A stretch of 64,000 bases of DNA from Albimonas donghaensis (lineage in GTDB: Bacteria; Pseudomonadota; Alphaproteobacteria; Rhodobacterales; Rhodobacteraceae), in NCBI RefSeq assembly GCF_900106695.1, contig NZ_FNMZ01000001.1, positions 1-64,000 on the forward strand. Reading direction: 5' to 3'. Below are positions 32,720 to 41,269 of this stretch, piece by piece; position 1 is the first letter of the stretch, and the number at the start of each line of letters is the position of its first letter. The position numbers and the translations under genes are program-made. The notes below the pieces were generated by a model. That model ran no database searches and was not told the origin of the DNA. It saw nothing but the letters and a program-made list of their open reading frames with translations.

Positions 32720-33498
32720 CCAGGACTATCCTCATCACCGGCGCAACCGACGGTATCGGACGCCTGACGGCCCGGACGCTGGCCGCGGAGGGGCACAAGG
32801 TCCTTTTGCACGGACGCAGCGCCGACAAGCTGGCCGCCGTCGCCCGTGACATGGACGGCGACCCCGAAACCTACCTCGCCGATTTCGCGCGGCTGGACGA
32901 GGTGGCCGCGCTCGCCGGGGCGATCCTCGCGCGCCATGAGACGCTTGACGTCCTCATCAACAACGCGGGCGTCTACAAGACGCCGCGAACGCGGACGCCG
33001 GCGGGGCTGGACATGCGCTTCGTGGTCAACGCCATCGCGCCCTACCTGCTGACGCGGACCCTGCTTCCGATCCTCCCGCAGGACGGTCGCGTGGTGAACC
33101 TGTCGTCGGCGGCGCAGGCGCCGGTCGACCTGGCCGCGCTGCGGGGCGAGGTCGCGCTCGATGACATGGGCGCCTATGCGCAAAGCAAGCTGGCGATCAC
33201 GATCTGGACGCAGGAACTGGCGCGCCGGCATCCCGAGGGGCCGGTCTTCGTCGCGGTGAATCCCGGCTCGCTGCTGGCGTCGAAGATGGTGAAGGAAGGC
33301 TTCGGCGTCGCGGGCAATGACCTGCGGATCGGCGCCGACATCCTGCGCCGCGCCGCGCTGTCGGACGAATTCGCCGAGGCTTCCGGCCGGTATTTCGACA
33401 ATGACCGCGGGCGGTTCGCCCAGCCCCATGCGGCGGCGCAGGATGCGCGCCACGCCGCCTCCGTCATGCAGGCCATCGGCGATCTCGCCGGGGGATGA
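32716..33498 (+). CDS. Short-chain dehydrogenase/reductase (SDR)
   Basis: 260 residues. Rossmann motif ITGATDGIG at the N-terminus (TGxxxGxG), NNAG in LINNAGVYKT, and the active-site Ser and Tyr-x3-Lys in VVNLSSAAQ and YAQSKLAI. C-terminal PGSLLASKM follows the usual PG motif. It is NAD(P)-dependent with unknown substrate. Translationally coupled to the luciferase-like gene (ATGA overlap) and likely part of the same detoxification operon. Confidence 0.9.
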   Translation: MTRTILITGATDGIGRLTARTLAAEGHKVLLHGRSADKLAAVARDMDGDPETYLADFARLDEVAALAGAILARHETLDVLINNAGVYKTPRTRTPAGLDMRFVVNAIAPYLLTRTLLPILPQDGRVVNLSSAAQAPVDLAALRGEVALDDMGAYAQSKLAITIWTQELARRHPEGPVFVAVNPGSLLASKMVKEGFGVAGNDLRIGADILRRAALSDEFAEASGRYFDNDRGRFAQPHAAAQDARHAASVMQAIGDLAGG

Positions 33499-33509
33499 CG
33501 CGCGCCGGG

Positions 33510-34460
33510 TCAGAGGCGCCACGCGAAGCCGACGGCTTTCTCGGACACCTCCCAGAGGCGGGACATGACGCGCTTGTCATGGGCGTGGGCGTTCAGGACG
33601 CCCCTGCCGACCGGGCCGACGACCTCCCGCGTGCCGGTGGGGCCGTAGAGGGCGCGCTGCTCCAGCCCGTCCTCGGTGGCGCACATGAGCTCGGGATAGG
33701 CGCCCTGTTCGGCGGTCTGCACCATCGGCGTCTTGGTCATCAGCCACCAGACGAACCGCATCGTCCGGCTGCCGCTGGTGGTGATGAGCGAGGTCGCCGA
33801 CGCGCCGGGGTGGCAGACATGGACATCGACTTCCGTCCGGCCGGCGGCGGCGAGACGATCCTGCAATTCGTAGGCGAACATCATCTGCGCCAGCTTGCTT
33901 TGGCTATAGGCGGCGTTGGCGCCGTAGCCCTTGTCCCAGTTCATGTCGTCGAACCGGATGGTCTTCAGGCCCATGTTGTAGCCCAGGCTGGCCACCACCA
34001 CGATGCGGCCCCTGCTCGGCGCGATCCGGTCGAAGAGCAGGCCGCACAGCAGGAAATGGCCGTAGTGGTTGGCGCCGAGCTGGCTTTCGAACCCGTCCAC
34101 GGTCAGCTTGCGGGTGGGAACCTGCGCGATGGCGGCGTTGCAGATCAGCGCGTCGATCCGGGGGACGGTTTCGAGCACCGTTTCCGCGGCCTTGCGCACG
34201 CTGTCCAGAACCGCCAGGTCCATTCGGATGAAACCGACATCGGCCCCGGCCCCGAACTCCGACTTCAGCTCCGCGATCGCGGCCTGCGATTTCTCGGCCG
34301 AGCGGTTCAGCATCACCACCCTGGCGTTCTTCCGCAGCAGCGTCCGCGCCGCCTGAAAGCCCACGCCGGCATTCGCCCCGGTGATGAGGAAGGTCTTGCC
34401 CCGAAGGTCGCCGAGGCGCTCGGGCGTCCAGCCTCCGGGTCCGAAAGTCGTGTCCGCCAT
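33510..34460 (-). CDS. Short-chain dehydrogenase (retinol-dehydrogenase-like SDR)
   Basis: 316 residues. TGANAGVG near residue 30 is the cofactor loop, CNAA in DALICNAAIAQ replaces the common NNAG, and the catalytic motif is YSQSKLA with the Ser in VVVASLGYN. The 300+ length with a late PGASATSLI segment fits the WWOX/retinol dehydrogenase-like SDR group. ATG 34460 is chosen because GGGAGAGATGAC lies upstream; a longer reading runs into the divergent gene's promoter. It is divergent from the AraC regulator at 34621, its probable controller, and convergent with the preceding operon. Confidence 0.9.
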   Translation of the reverse strand: MADTTFGPGGWTPERLGDLRGKTFLITGANAGVGFQAARTLLRKNARVVMLNRSAEKSQAAIAELKSEFGAGADVGFIRMDLAVLDSVRKAAETVLETVPRIDALICNAAIAQVPTRKLTVDGFESQLGANHYGHFLLCGLLFDRIAPSRGRIVVVASLGYNMGLKTIRFDDMNWDKGYGANAAYSQSKLAQMMFAYELQDRLAAAGRTEVDVHVCHPGASATSLITTSGSRTMRFVWWLMTKTPMVQTAEQGAYPELMCATEDGLEQRALYGPTGTREVVGPVGRGVLNAHAHDKRVMSRLWEVSEKAVGFAWRL

Positions 34461-34620
34461 GTCATCTCTCCCGCCAGCCCGGGCCGGCCCCTTGCGTGGG
34501 TGTGTCTGGAGATGCAGATAAATCTCCCGGGCCATCGAAAACAGGCGGGATCGTCGCGGATACTTGCCTGATCGTATCATCCCGATTGCGTCGCGCCGTT
34601 TTCCCCGCCAGCTTGAGCGC

Positions 34621-35511
34621 ATGAGCAAGGACCGGATCAGACGCATCATCGAAGGCCGTCTTCCCGAGGCCGGCCTTTTCGAGACCGGGCTGAAGGGCGT
34701 GCGGCTCTTTCGCGTGACCGAGCCCGTGCCCTGCGTGCCGGCCGTCTATGAGCCCACGGTCGTCGCCATCGTCAGCGGCGCCAAGGAAGCCGTTCTGGAC
34801 GGCGAGCACCATGTCTATGACAGCAGCCGATACATGCTGTGCCCGATGACCCTGCCGGTGGAGGCCGGGGCGCCGCGGGCGTCGAAGGACGACCCGCTTC
34901 TGGGCGTCATGATCACGCTGGAGACGCGGGTCATGCGCGCGCTCGCCATCGAGATGGAGACCGCCGCCGGCGCCTCGCGCAGGGCGGAAGGCGCGCCCGC
35001 GCAGGCGCTGGCCGTGGCGCGGTGGGATGCGGGCTTCGGCCAGGCGCTGCTTCAGCTGCTGGAGCTGCTCGACGATCCGGTGGATGGGGCGGTGCTGGGG
35101 GCGGGGCGCCTGCGCGAGCTCTGCTACGCCGTGCTGAAGGGCGAGGCGGGCGCGGCCGCAAGGCGGGCCTTCGGCGTCGGCAACGAGATCGCGCGCGCCA
35201 TCGAATACCTCTCGGCCCGCCTGAACGCGCAGGTCGCCATCGACGACATGGCCAGCCATGTCGGCATGAGCCGCGCCGTCTTCCACCGGCGGTTCAAGGA
35301 GGCGACGACGATGTCGCCGATCCAGTTCGTGAAGGCGATGAGGCTGAACAACGCCGCGATGCGGATCGCCGAGGGCAAGACCGTGAACGAGGCCGCCTGG
35401 GACGTCGGCTACGCGAGCGCCTCTCAGTTCAGCCGGGAGTTCAAGCGCCTGTATGGCCAGTCGCCCAGGGACTGGAGCCGGGGGCTCCGGACGCCGGCCC
35501 GATTCATGTAG
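34621..35511 (+). CDS. AraC-family transcriptional regulator
   Basis: 296 residues. N-terminal AraC_N-type domain (about 20-165) with VVAIVSGAKEAVLDGEHHVYDSSRYMLCPMTLPVEA, and C-terminal double HTH (about 190-290): AIDDMASHVGMSRAVFHRRFKEATTMSPIQFVKAMRLNNA and NEAAWDVGYASASQFSREFKRLYGQSPRDW. This class commonly controls an adjacent alcohol or aldehyde oxidoreductase. It is divergent from the SDR gene at 34460, which is its likely target. ATG 34621 has a weak ribosome site; 57 bp upstream there is another in-frame ATG. Confidence 0.92.
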   Translation: MSKDRIRRIIEGRLPEAGLFETGLKGVRLFRVTEPVPCVPAVYEPTVVAIVSGAKEAVLDGEHHVYDSSRYMLCPMTLPVEAGAPRASKDDPLLGVMITLETRVMRALAIEMETAAGASRRAEGAPAQALAVARWDAGFGQALLQLLELLDDPVDGAVLGAGRLRELCYAVLKGEAGAAARRAFGVGNEIARAIEYLSARLNAQVAIDDMASHVGMSRAVFHRRFKEATTMSPIQFVKAMRLNNAAMRIAEGKTVNEAAWDVGYASASQFSREFKRLYGQSPRDWSRGLRTPARFM

Positions 35512-35621
35512 GGTGGGATGGGCCGCGGGATCGACACGCGCATTCTCGGGACATCGTTCGGCCGGGCGCAGGCGGGAACGGTCCTTCGTTCTGTTCGGGG
35601 GCGCGCCCGCCCCCTCCGCCA

Positions 35622-35654
35622 CGCGCCGCCGGGAAAGCGTTTCCCCGCGGCGCG
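35622..35654. terminator. Bidirectional terminator between convergent genes
   Basis: A 15-bp stem with one mismatch (35622-35636 with 35640-35654), AAA/TTT at the tip, between the end of the AraC gene and the end of the TAXI-TRAP permease gene on the other strand. Confidence 0.6.
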
Positions 35655-35683
35655 CGGCGTCGGTTCGGCGCGGGGCTGCGCCG

Positions 35684-37891
35684 TCAGTCGGCCCCGCGCG
35701 CGACACCCGATGCGGTCATGCGCGCGCGCTGGATCAGGATCAGCGCGATCGCGATGCCCACGCCGATCGCGTCGGTGATCCAGCCGCCGGCGATCATCGT
35801 CAGCCCGCCCGCGCCCAGCGCCGCGCGCACCGCCAGGTTCGCGTGCCCGAAGAACCACCCCTGCACCGCGCAGGACAGGAGGTAGACGCCGACCAGCGCG
35901 GTCACGGCGATATGGGCGATCTCGAACCAGCTGCCCTCCAGCAGCATCGCGGGCGAGTAGAAGAACATGTAGGGGACGACGAAGGCGGCGAGGCCGATCT
36001 TGAAGCTTTCGACCGAGGTCCGGATCGGGTCCGATCCCGCCAGCGCCGAGCCCGCATAGGCGGCCAGCGCCACCGGCGGCGTGATGGCCGACATCACCGC
36101 GAAGTAGAAGATGAACAGATGCGCGGTCAGCGGCGCGACGCCCAGGTTGATCACGCCGGGCGCGATGACGGAGGCCGCCACGGCATAGGCCGCCGTGGTC
36201 GGCATCCCCATGCCGAGGATGATCGACACGACCATGGCGAAGAACAGCGCGAGGATCTGGCTCTGGTCCGCCAGCGCCAGCAGCACGGTCGAAAAGCGCG
36301 AGCCGATGCCGGTCAGCGCGATGACCCCCACGATGATGCCCGCCGTGGCGCAGACCGCCACCAGCTGCAGCACCATGCGCGCGCCGGTGTCCAGCGCCTG
36401 GAACAGCTGCCGCGGCCCCATGCGATGCGGCGTCAGCCAGGACACGACGGCGGCGGTGATCATCGCCAGCGTGCCGCAGCGAATGACCGAATAGCCGGCG
36501 AAGAGCGCGTAGATCAGCACCACGATGGGCAGGAACAGGTAGACCTGTCTGGCCAGCTTCCCGAGCTTGGGAAGCGCGTCGCGGGGCAGGCCCTTCATGT
36601 CCGCCTTCTTCGCGGCGAGGTCGACCATGAAGTAGACCGAGACGAAGTAGATCACCGCCGGGATGATCGCGGCGTAGACGATCTCCATGTATGCGATGCC
36701 GGTGATCTCGGCCATGATGAAGGCGCCGGCGCCCATGATCGGCGGCATGATCTGCCCGCCGGTGGACGCGGCGGCCTCGACGGCGGCCGAGGTCTGGTTG
36801 CGGTAGCCCACCTTCTTCATCATCGGGATCGTCAGCGAGCCGGTGGCCACCACGTTGCCCGCCGAGGTGCCGTTGATCATGCCCATCAGGCCGGAGGCGA
36901 AGATCGCCACCTTGGCCGGGCCGCCCCGCCGGTGGCCGGCGGCGGCGAAGGCGAGGTTGACGAAATATTCGCCCACCCGCGTCGTCTGCAGGAAGGCGGC
37001 GAAGACCACGAACAGGATGATGTAGGTGGACGAGATCGCGATCGGCGCGCCCAGCACGCCGTTGTCGGTGAAGATGTAGGAGAAGAAGCGCTTCACGTCG
37101 TAGCCGCGATGCTCGAAAATGCCCGGCAGCCACGGTCCGGCGAAGGCGTAGGCGACGAAGACGGCGGCGATGATCACCAGCGCCAGCCCGGCCACGCGGC
37201 GCGTCAGCTCGATGATCAGCAGCACGCCGGTGATGGCCGACCACATGTCGCCGGGCAGCGCCATGGGCATCCCGGCGCGCAGCTGCAGCTGCCGGGCGAA
37301 GAAGATCAGGTAGGCGGTGAAGGCGATCGCGGAAAGCGCCAGCAGCACGTCGCCGGGCGCGAACCGCATCCGGCCGCGATGGGGAAACACCCAGCCATGC
37401 AGGATGGCCAGCGCCGTGCCGGCGGTCAGCGGGATGCCGAAGGTGGACATGGCCCATTGCGGCGGCAGACGCTCGCCCAGCACGGCGCCGTTGATCCAGA
37501 CCGCCGCGACCCCGATCAGCCCGTAGACGACGCCGGCCCCGGCGAGCGCCAGCAGCGCCTTGGACAGCAGCCCCTCGCGCCGGGTCGCCTCCGCGTCCTC
37601 CCGGAAAGCCTGCGAGCCGAACAGCAGGAAGCCCAGCAGCAGGCCGCCGCCCACATGGGTCAGGCGATAGGCCCAGGTCTCCAGCGGGTAGACGTTCATG
37701 ACCAGCAGGTGGAACACCGTGTAGGCCACGCACATCAGCGCGATCACCAGGTTTCGGGGGCCGGTGAACAGCCTCTGGTTCGCCGCGACGGGATCGTTGT
37801 CGACATTGGCCCGCGCCAGCTGCTGCTCGATGGCGGACTTGCCGTCGTCTTCGGTCGAGGTTGGGCTGTGCTGCCGCTCGGCGTTGTTCAT
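35684..37891 (-). CDS. TAXI-type TRAP transporter fused permease (DctQM fusion)
   Basis: 735 residues, a 4TM/12TM fusion permease. The N-terminal part (about 45-215) has four to six helices replacing DctQ. The DctM-like part (about 220-735) has FAAAGHRRGGPAKVAIFASGLMGMINGTSAGNVVATGSLTIP, EAAASTGGQIMPPIMGAGAFIMAEITGIAY and MSAITPPVALAAYAGSA. It works with a TAXI substrate-binding protein, here the gene just upstream (37987-38955), separated by a hairpin. Context (LysR, TtuC-like, TtuD-like genes) suggests uptake of tartrate, malate or a related hydroxy-acid, by inference. Confidence 0.93.
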   Translation of the reverse strand: MNNAERQHSPTSTEDDGKSAIEQQLARANVDNDPVAANQRLFTGPRNLVIALMCVAYTVFHLLVMNVYPLETWAYRLTHVGGGLLLGFLLFGSQAFREDAEATRREGLLSKALLALAGAGVVYGLIGVAAVWINGAVLGERLPPQWAMSTFGIPLTAGTALAILHGWVFPHRGRMRFAPGDVLLALSAIAFTAYLIFFARQLQLRAGMPMALPGDMWSAITGVLLIIELTRRVAGLALVIIAAVFVAYAFAGPWLPGIFEHRGYDVKRFFSYIFTDNGVLGAPIAISSTYIILFVVFAAFLQTTRVGEYFVNLAFAAAGHRRGGPAKVAIFASGLMGMINGTSAGNVVATGSLTIPMMKKVGYRNQTSAAVEAAASTGGQIMPPIMGAGAFIMAEITGIAYMEIVYAAIIPAVIYFVSVYFMVDLAAKKADMKGLPRDALPKLGKLARQVYLFLPIVVLIYALFAGYSVIRCGTLAMITAAVVSWLTPHRMGPRQLFQALDTGARMVLQLVAVCATAGIIVGVIALTGIGSRFSTVLLALADQSQILALFFAMVVSIILGMGMPTTAAYAVAASVIAPGVINLGVAPLTAHLFIFYFAVMSAITPPVALAAYAGSALAGSDPIRTSVESFKIGLAAFVVPYMFFYSPAMLLEGSWFEIAHIAVTALVGVYLLSCAVQGWFFGHANLAVRAALGAGGLTMIAGGWITDAIGVGIAIALILIQRARMTASGVARGAD

Positions 37892-37923
37892 GGACCGGAT
37901 CGCTCGTGAGAATGGATATGGTT

Positions 37924-37951
37924 CGGGCGGCGACGCGGAGGTCGCCGCCCG
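37924..37951 (-). terminator. Attenuator-like hairpin between TAXI binding-protein and permease genes
   Basis: A perfect 11-bp stem (CGGGCGGCGAC/GTCGCCGCCCG) with a 6-nt loop in the 95-bp gap after the binding-protein gene. Confidence 0.55.
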
Positions 37952-37986
37952 GCAGCCGTCAGATCGTCGTTCGGGACGGCGCGGTC

Positions 37987-38955
37987 TTACTCGACGGTCG
38001 GAACGTCATAGCCGTTTTCCGTGAACCAGCGGGCGGCGCCCGGGTGGAACGGGATCACGGTGTTCTTGACGACATTCTCCGGCAGCGTCTCGCGCGCGGC
38101 GGCGTGGTTTGTCATCATGCGGTCATGGTTCTCCATGGCCAGCGCCGTGATCTCGTAGGCCAGGCTCTCGGGCATGTCCGCATGGGCGATGGCGAAGTTC
38201 CACAGCGACACGGTCTGCAGGTCCTCGGGCTGATCCTCGTAGGTGTCGGCGGGGATGGTGAAATCCGCCATGGCCGGCACGATCTTCTTCATCGTGGCCA
38301 GGGTCTCGTCATCCATCGACAGGAAGCGCACGTCGTTTTCCACGGCCAGCTGCGAATAGGCGCCCGTGGGCAGGCCTGCGGCGTAGACGAAGGCGTCGAT
38401 CAGCCTGTCCTTGAGCTGTCCGGCCGTGTCGGAGCCGCCGGCGTTGGAAATGGTGACGTCGCCGTAGCCTTCCGCGTTCTCGAAGAAGCGCGTCCAGTAG
38501 GTGGCGGACGTGCCGCCCGCCGGGCCGACGCCCACGCGCTTGCCCTGAAGGTCCTGGAAGCTCTCGATGTCCGAAGAGGCCAGCACCGCCGCCTGCAGCG
38601 GGGTCTGGTACATCGGGAAGAGCGCGCGCACCGATTCATGCGGGACGCCCGGCATCAGCGGGCTTTCGCCGCGGCGCGCCTCGTCGGCGGGGCCGAGCGT
38701 GACGAAGCCCAGCTGGTGCTCTCCGGTCTCGACCAGGGTGACGTTCTGCACCGGCCCGCCGGTGATCTCGACCCCGGCGTTGACGCCCAGCGCTTCGCTG
38801 ATCATCGCGCCGAAGCCGGAGCCGTAGCCGAAATAGGCGCCGCCCTGGCTGCCGGTGCCGATGGTGAGGCTGGTGGGCCAGTCGGCTTTGTCCTACGCGG
38901 CGGCGGGCAGCGCGACGAAGCATGCGGCGGCCGCAATGACCTTGGTGAATTTCAT
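37987..38955 (-). pseudogene. TAXI-family TRAP substrate-binding protein gene interrupted by an amber codon
   Basis: From the ATG at 38955 (GAGGAGGAAACC just upstream) the frame encodes a perfect signal peptide, MKFTKVIAAAACFVALPAAA, then TAG at 38895-38893. It then continues without interruption DKADWPTSLTIGTGSQGGAYFGYG and on to the normal TAXI C-terminus (GAARWFTENGYDVPTVE). Total length with readthrough is 322 codons, identical to the intact TAXI gene at 44371-45339. The expected residue is Gln (CAG to TAG, one transition) at the signal cleavage site. As written, the protein would not be exported or full length. Alternatives are a base-calling error or suppression. All other family features are intact, implying a recent change. 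Confidence 0.85.
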
Positions 38956-39056
38956 GGTTTCCTCCTCATTGTTTTCTCCCGTGACGCCACGAGACGCGGC
39001 GCACCCTCCGCCTGCAACTCTGGGCGAAGGACCGGGATCGACACAATTCAGGAGCA

Positions 39057-39079
39057 ATTATATTCACTAATGATATAAT
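39057..39079. promoter_or_regulatory. AT-rich inverted repeat upstream of the TAXI operon (site 1)
   Basis: ATTATAT and ATATAAT arms separated by 9 bp (TCACTAATG). It overlaps the LysR stop codon and lies about 100 bp upstream of the TAXI binding-protein start. It resembles the site at 40014-40037 (shared TTCAC-N3-TG and ATATAA blocks), so it is a candidate LysR operator. Confidence 0.5.
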
Positions 39080-39993
39080 CAAGCCGAGGCCTCCAGGGCC
39101 TCCAGCTGATCGTCGAGAACCTGCAGGAATCCATCCCGCAGCGGATCGCGCGTCCCCCTCGCCCAGGCCGCGGCGAGGATGAGTTTCGCCTGCGATGTCG
39201 CGTCCGTCTCCGCCAGCGGAATGAAGCGCACGCCCTCGACCTGCAGGCGGGACGTCCAGCGCGGCACGATGGCCAGGCCGGCGCCCGCCGCCACCAGGTT
39301 GACGATGGTCTGCTTCTCCTCCGCGATCTGGGCGACGCGCGCCGTCAGCCCGGCGCCGAGGAACAGCGACATGGTCAGGTCGTGGGAATGCGGCCGGGAC
39401 CGGCGGTCCGGCACGATCAGGGGTTCTTCGGCGAGATCGGCGATCCCGATCGCGTCGCCGCCGGCCAGCGGATGCGCCCGGGGCAGGGCCACGACGGCGG
39501 TTTCGTAGAACAGGGTGTGGAACACCAGCCGCGGGTCCCGAATGTCCGGCGGCCGGCAAAGGGCGATGTCGAGGCTGCCGCTCAGCAGTTTCGGAAGCAG
39601 GTGGATGGTCTTCTGCTCCACGATCTGGATTTCCAGGTCCGGGTGGGCCTCGTGCAGGGGGTTCAGGACCTGCGGGATCAGCCCGGCCGCGGCGCTGTCG
39701 ATGGCGCCCACCCGCAGCACATGCGCCCCGGCGCTGCGCACGGCGCGGGCCTTCTCCTCGAACGCCTCGGCCTGGGCGACGAGCGCGCGCGCATCCGCCA
39801 GCACCCGGTTTCCCGCTTCGGTCAGCGACACCGCCCGCGTGGTGCGCTGGAACAACGTCACGCCCAGGTGATCCTCCAGCTGCTTGACCTGCCGCCCCAG
39901 CGTCGCGGGCAGGATGTCGAGCGACCGCGCCGCGCGGCCGAAATGCAGCGTCTCGGCGGCGGCGAGAAAACATTGCAGCTGCGTGATGTTCAC
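39079..39993 (-). CDS. LysR-family regulator of the tartrate-type module
   Basis: 304 residues with a GTG start at 39993. N-terminal HTH (about 1-62: QCFLAAAETLHFGRAARSLDILPATLGRQVKQLEDHLGVTLFQRTTRAVSLT) and C-terminal effector domain. The HTH and QLEDHLGV style match the BenM/CatR-like acid-responsive LysR group. It sits between the TAXI transporter (same strand, downstream) and the dehydrogenase/kinase pair (divergent), and is flanked by two similar AT-rich motifs. It therefore probably regulates both sides and itself. Confidence 0.92.
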   Translation of the reverse strand: MNITQLQCFLAAAETLHFGRAARSLDILPATLGRQVKQLEDHLGVTLFQRTTRAVSLTEAGNRVLADARALVAQAEAFEEKARAVRSAGAHVLRVGAIDSAAAGLIPQVLNPLHEAHPDLEIQIVEQKTIHLLPKLLSGSLDIALCRPPDIRDPRLVFHTLFYETAVVALPRAHPLAGGDAIGIADLAEEPLIVPDRRSRPHSHDLTMSLFLGAGLTARVAQIAEEKQTIVNLVAAGAGLAIVPRWTSRLQVEGVRFIPLAETDATSQAKLILAAAWARGTRDPLRDGFLQVLDDQLEALEASA

Positions 39994-40013
39994 GTCGGGC
40001 GGCCCGTTCTCTG

Positions 40014-40037
40014 TTTTATTTCACAAGTGTATATAAA
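40014..40037. promoter_or_regulatory. AT-rich motif in the LysR/dehydrogenase divergent promoter (site 2)
   Basis: TTTTATTTCAC followed by AAGTGTATATAAA, with a CAC-AA-GTG dyad, about 20 bp upstream of the LysR start and 80 bp upstream of the dehydrogenase start. It closely matches site 1 at 39057-39079. Confidence 0.5.
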
Positions 40038-40117
40038 CGACGCTGAATTGAGAAGCCCGGATGCCGGCCTGTAGGATCGCCTCCGAACGCAACCTGCGTT
40101 CACGAGGAGGAGACAGC

Positions 40118-41260
40118 ATGATGATCCTGAAGGACGGCGATGCCGCGGCCACCCCTTCCGCCGGTGCGCAAGCGAAAAGCGATGCGGTGAGGACCTACAG
40201 GATCGCCTCCATCCCGGCCGACGGCATCGGCCCCGAGGTGATCGCGGCGGGGCTGCAGGCGCTTGAGGCGCTGGCCCGGCGCGACGGTGGCTTCGCCTTC
40301 GACGTCACCGCCTTCGACTGGGGCTCGGACCGCTACAAGCGGACCGGCGCCCTCATGCCGGAGGACGGGCGCGACCAGATCAAGGATTTCGACGCCATTT
40401 TCTTCGGCGCGGTGGGCGCGCCCGACGTGCCCGACCACGTGACGCTCTGGGGCCTGCGCCTGCCGATCTGCCAGGGCTTCGACCAGTATGCCAACGTGCG
40501 CCCGACCAAGATCCTGCCGGGCATCACCTCTCCGCTGGCGGGGGTCGGCCCGGGGGATCTCGACTGGGTCATCGTGCGCGAGAACTCCGAAGGCGAATAT
40601 TCCGGCAATGGCGGCCGCACCCACCAGGGCATGCCCGAAGAGGTCGGCACCGAGGTTTCGATCTTCACCCGCACCGGCGTCACGCGGATCATGCGCTATG
40701 CCTTCGAGCTGGCCCGGTCGCGGCCGCGCAAGCTGCTGACCGTGGTCACGAAATCCAACGCCCAGCGGTTCGGCATGGTGATGTGGGACGAGATCGCCGC
40801 CGAGGTGTCCAGGGACTACCCGGACGTGACCTGGGACAAGATGCTGGTCGATGCCATGACCGTGCGCATGGTCAAGAATCCGAAAAGCCTCGACACCATC
40901 GTCGCGACCAACCTGCATGCCGACATCCTGTCGGACCTCGCCGGCGCGCTGGCGGGCAGCCTGGGCGTGGCGCCCACCGGCAACATCGACCCCGAGCGGC
41001 GGTATCCCTCGATGTTCGAGCCGATCCACGGCTCGGCCTTCGACATCACCGGCAAGGGCATCGCCAATCCGGTGGCCACCTTCTGGACCGCCAGCCAGAT
41101 GCTCGACCACCTGGGCGAGACCGAGGCCGCGACCCGGCTGATGCGCGCGGTGGAGAAGGTCTGCGCCGACGGCATCCTGACGCCCGACGTGGGCGGCGAG
41201 GCCACCACGCAGGAGGTCACCGACGCGGTCTGCGAAGCGATCCGCGCCGAGAATATCTGA
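40118..41260 (+). CDS. ttuC: Tartrate/D-malate dehydrogenase (beta-decarboxylating dehydrogenase family)
   Basis: 380 residues. An isocitrate/isopropylmalate-dehydrogenase-type fold of the TtuC/DmlA branch: ADGIGPEVIAAGLQAL at the N-terminus, YANVRPTKILPGITSPLAG, VRENSEGEYSGNGGRTHQG, KSNAQRFGMVMWDE, and the metal-binding NLHADILSDLAGALAGSLGVAPTGNI. NAD+ and a divalent metal oxidise tartrate or malate; in tartrate users the product can be glycerate. The start MM at 40118 follows GAGGAGGAGAC; a ~30-residue tail precedes the core. It is divergent from LysR and 9 bp upstream of the glycerate-kinase gene. Confidence 0.88.
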   Translation: MMILKDGDAAATPSAGAQAKSDAVRTYRIASIPADGIGPEVIAAGLQALEALARRDGGFAFDVTAFDWGSDRYKRTGALMPEDGRDQIKDFDAIFFGAVGAPDVPDHVTLWGLRLPICQGFDQYANVRPTKILPGITSPLAGVGPGDLDWVIVRENSEGEYSGNGGRTHQGMPEEVGTEVSIFTRTGVTRIMRYAFELARSRPRKLLTVVTKSNAQRFGMVMWDEIAAEVSRDYPDVTWDKMLVDAMTVRMVKNPKSLDTIVATNLHADILSDLAGALAGSLGVAPTGNIDPERRYPSMFEPIHGSAFDITGKGIANPVATFWTASQMLDHLGETEAATRLMRAVEKVCADGILTPDVGGEATTQEVTDAVCEAIRAENI

Positions 41261-41269
41261 GCCTTCGCG

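Noticed and set aside
37987-38955. Pyrrolysine or programmed readthrough at the TAG codon
   Set aside because: No pyl genes or readthrough signal are visible, and the site is a simple Gln-to-amber change next to a signal peptide; mutation or sequencing error is simpler.
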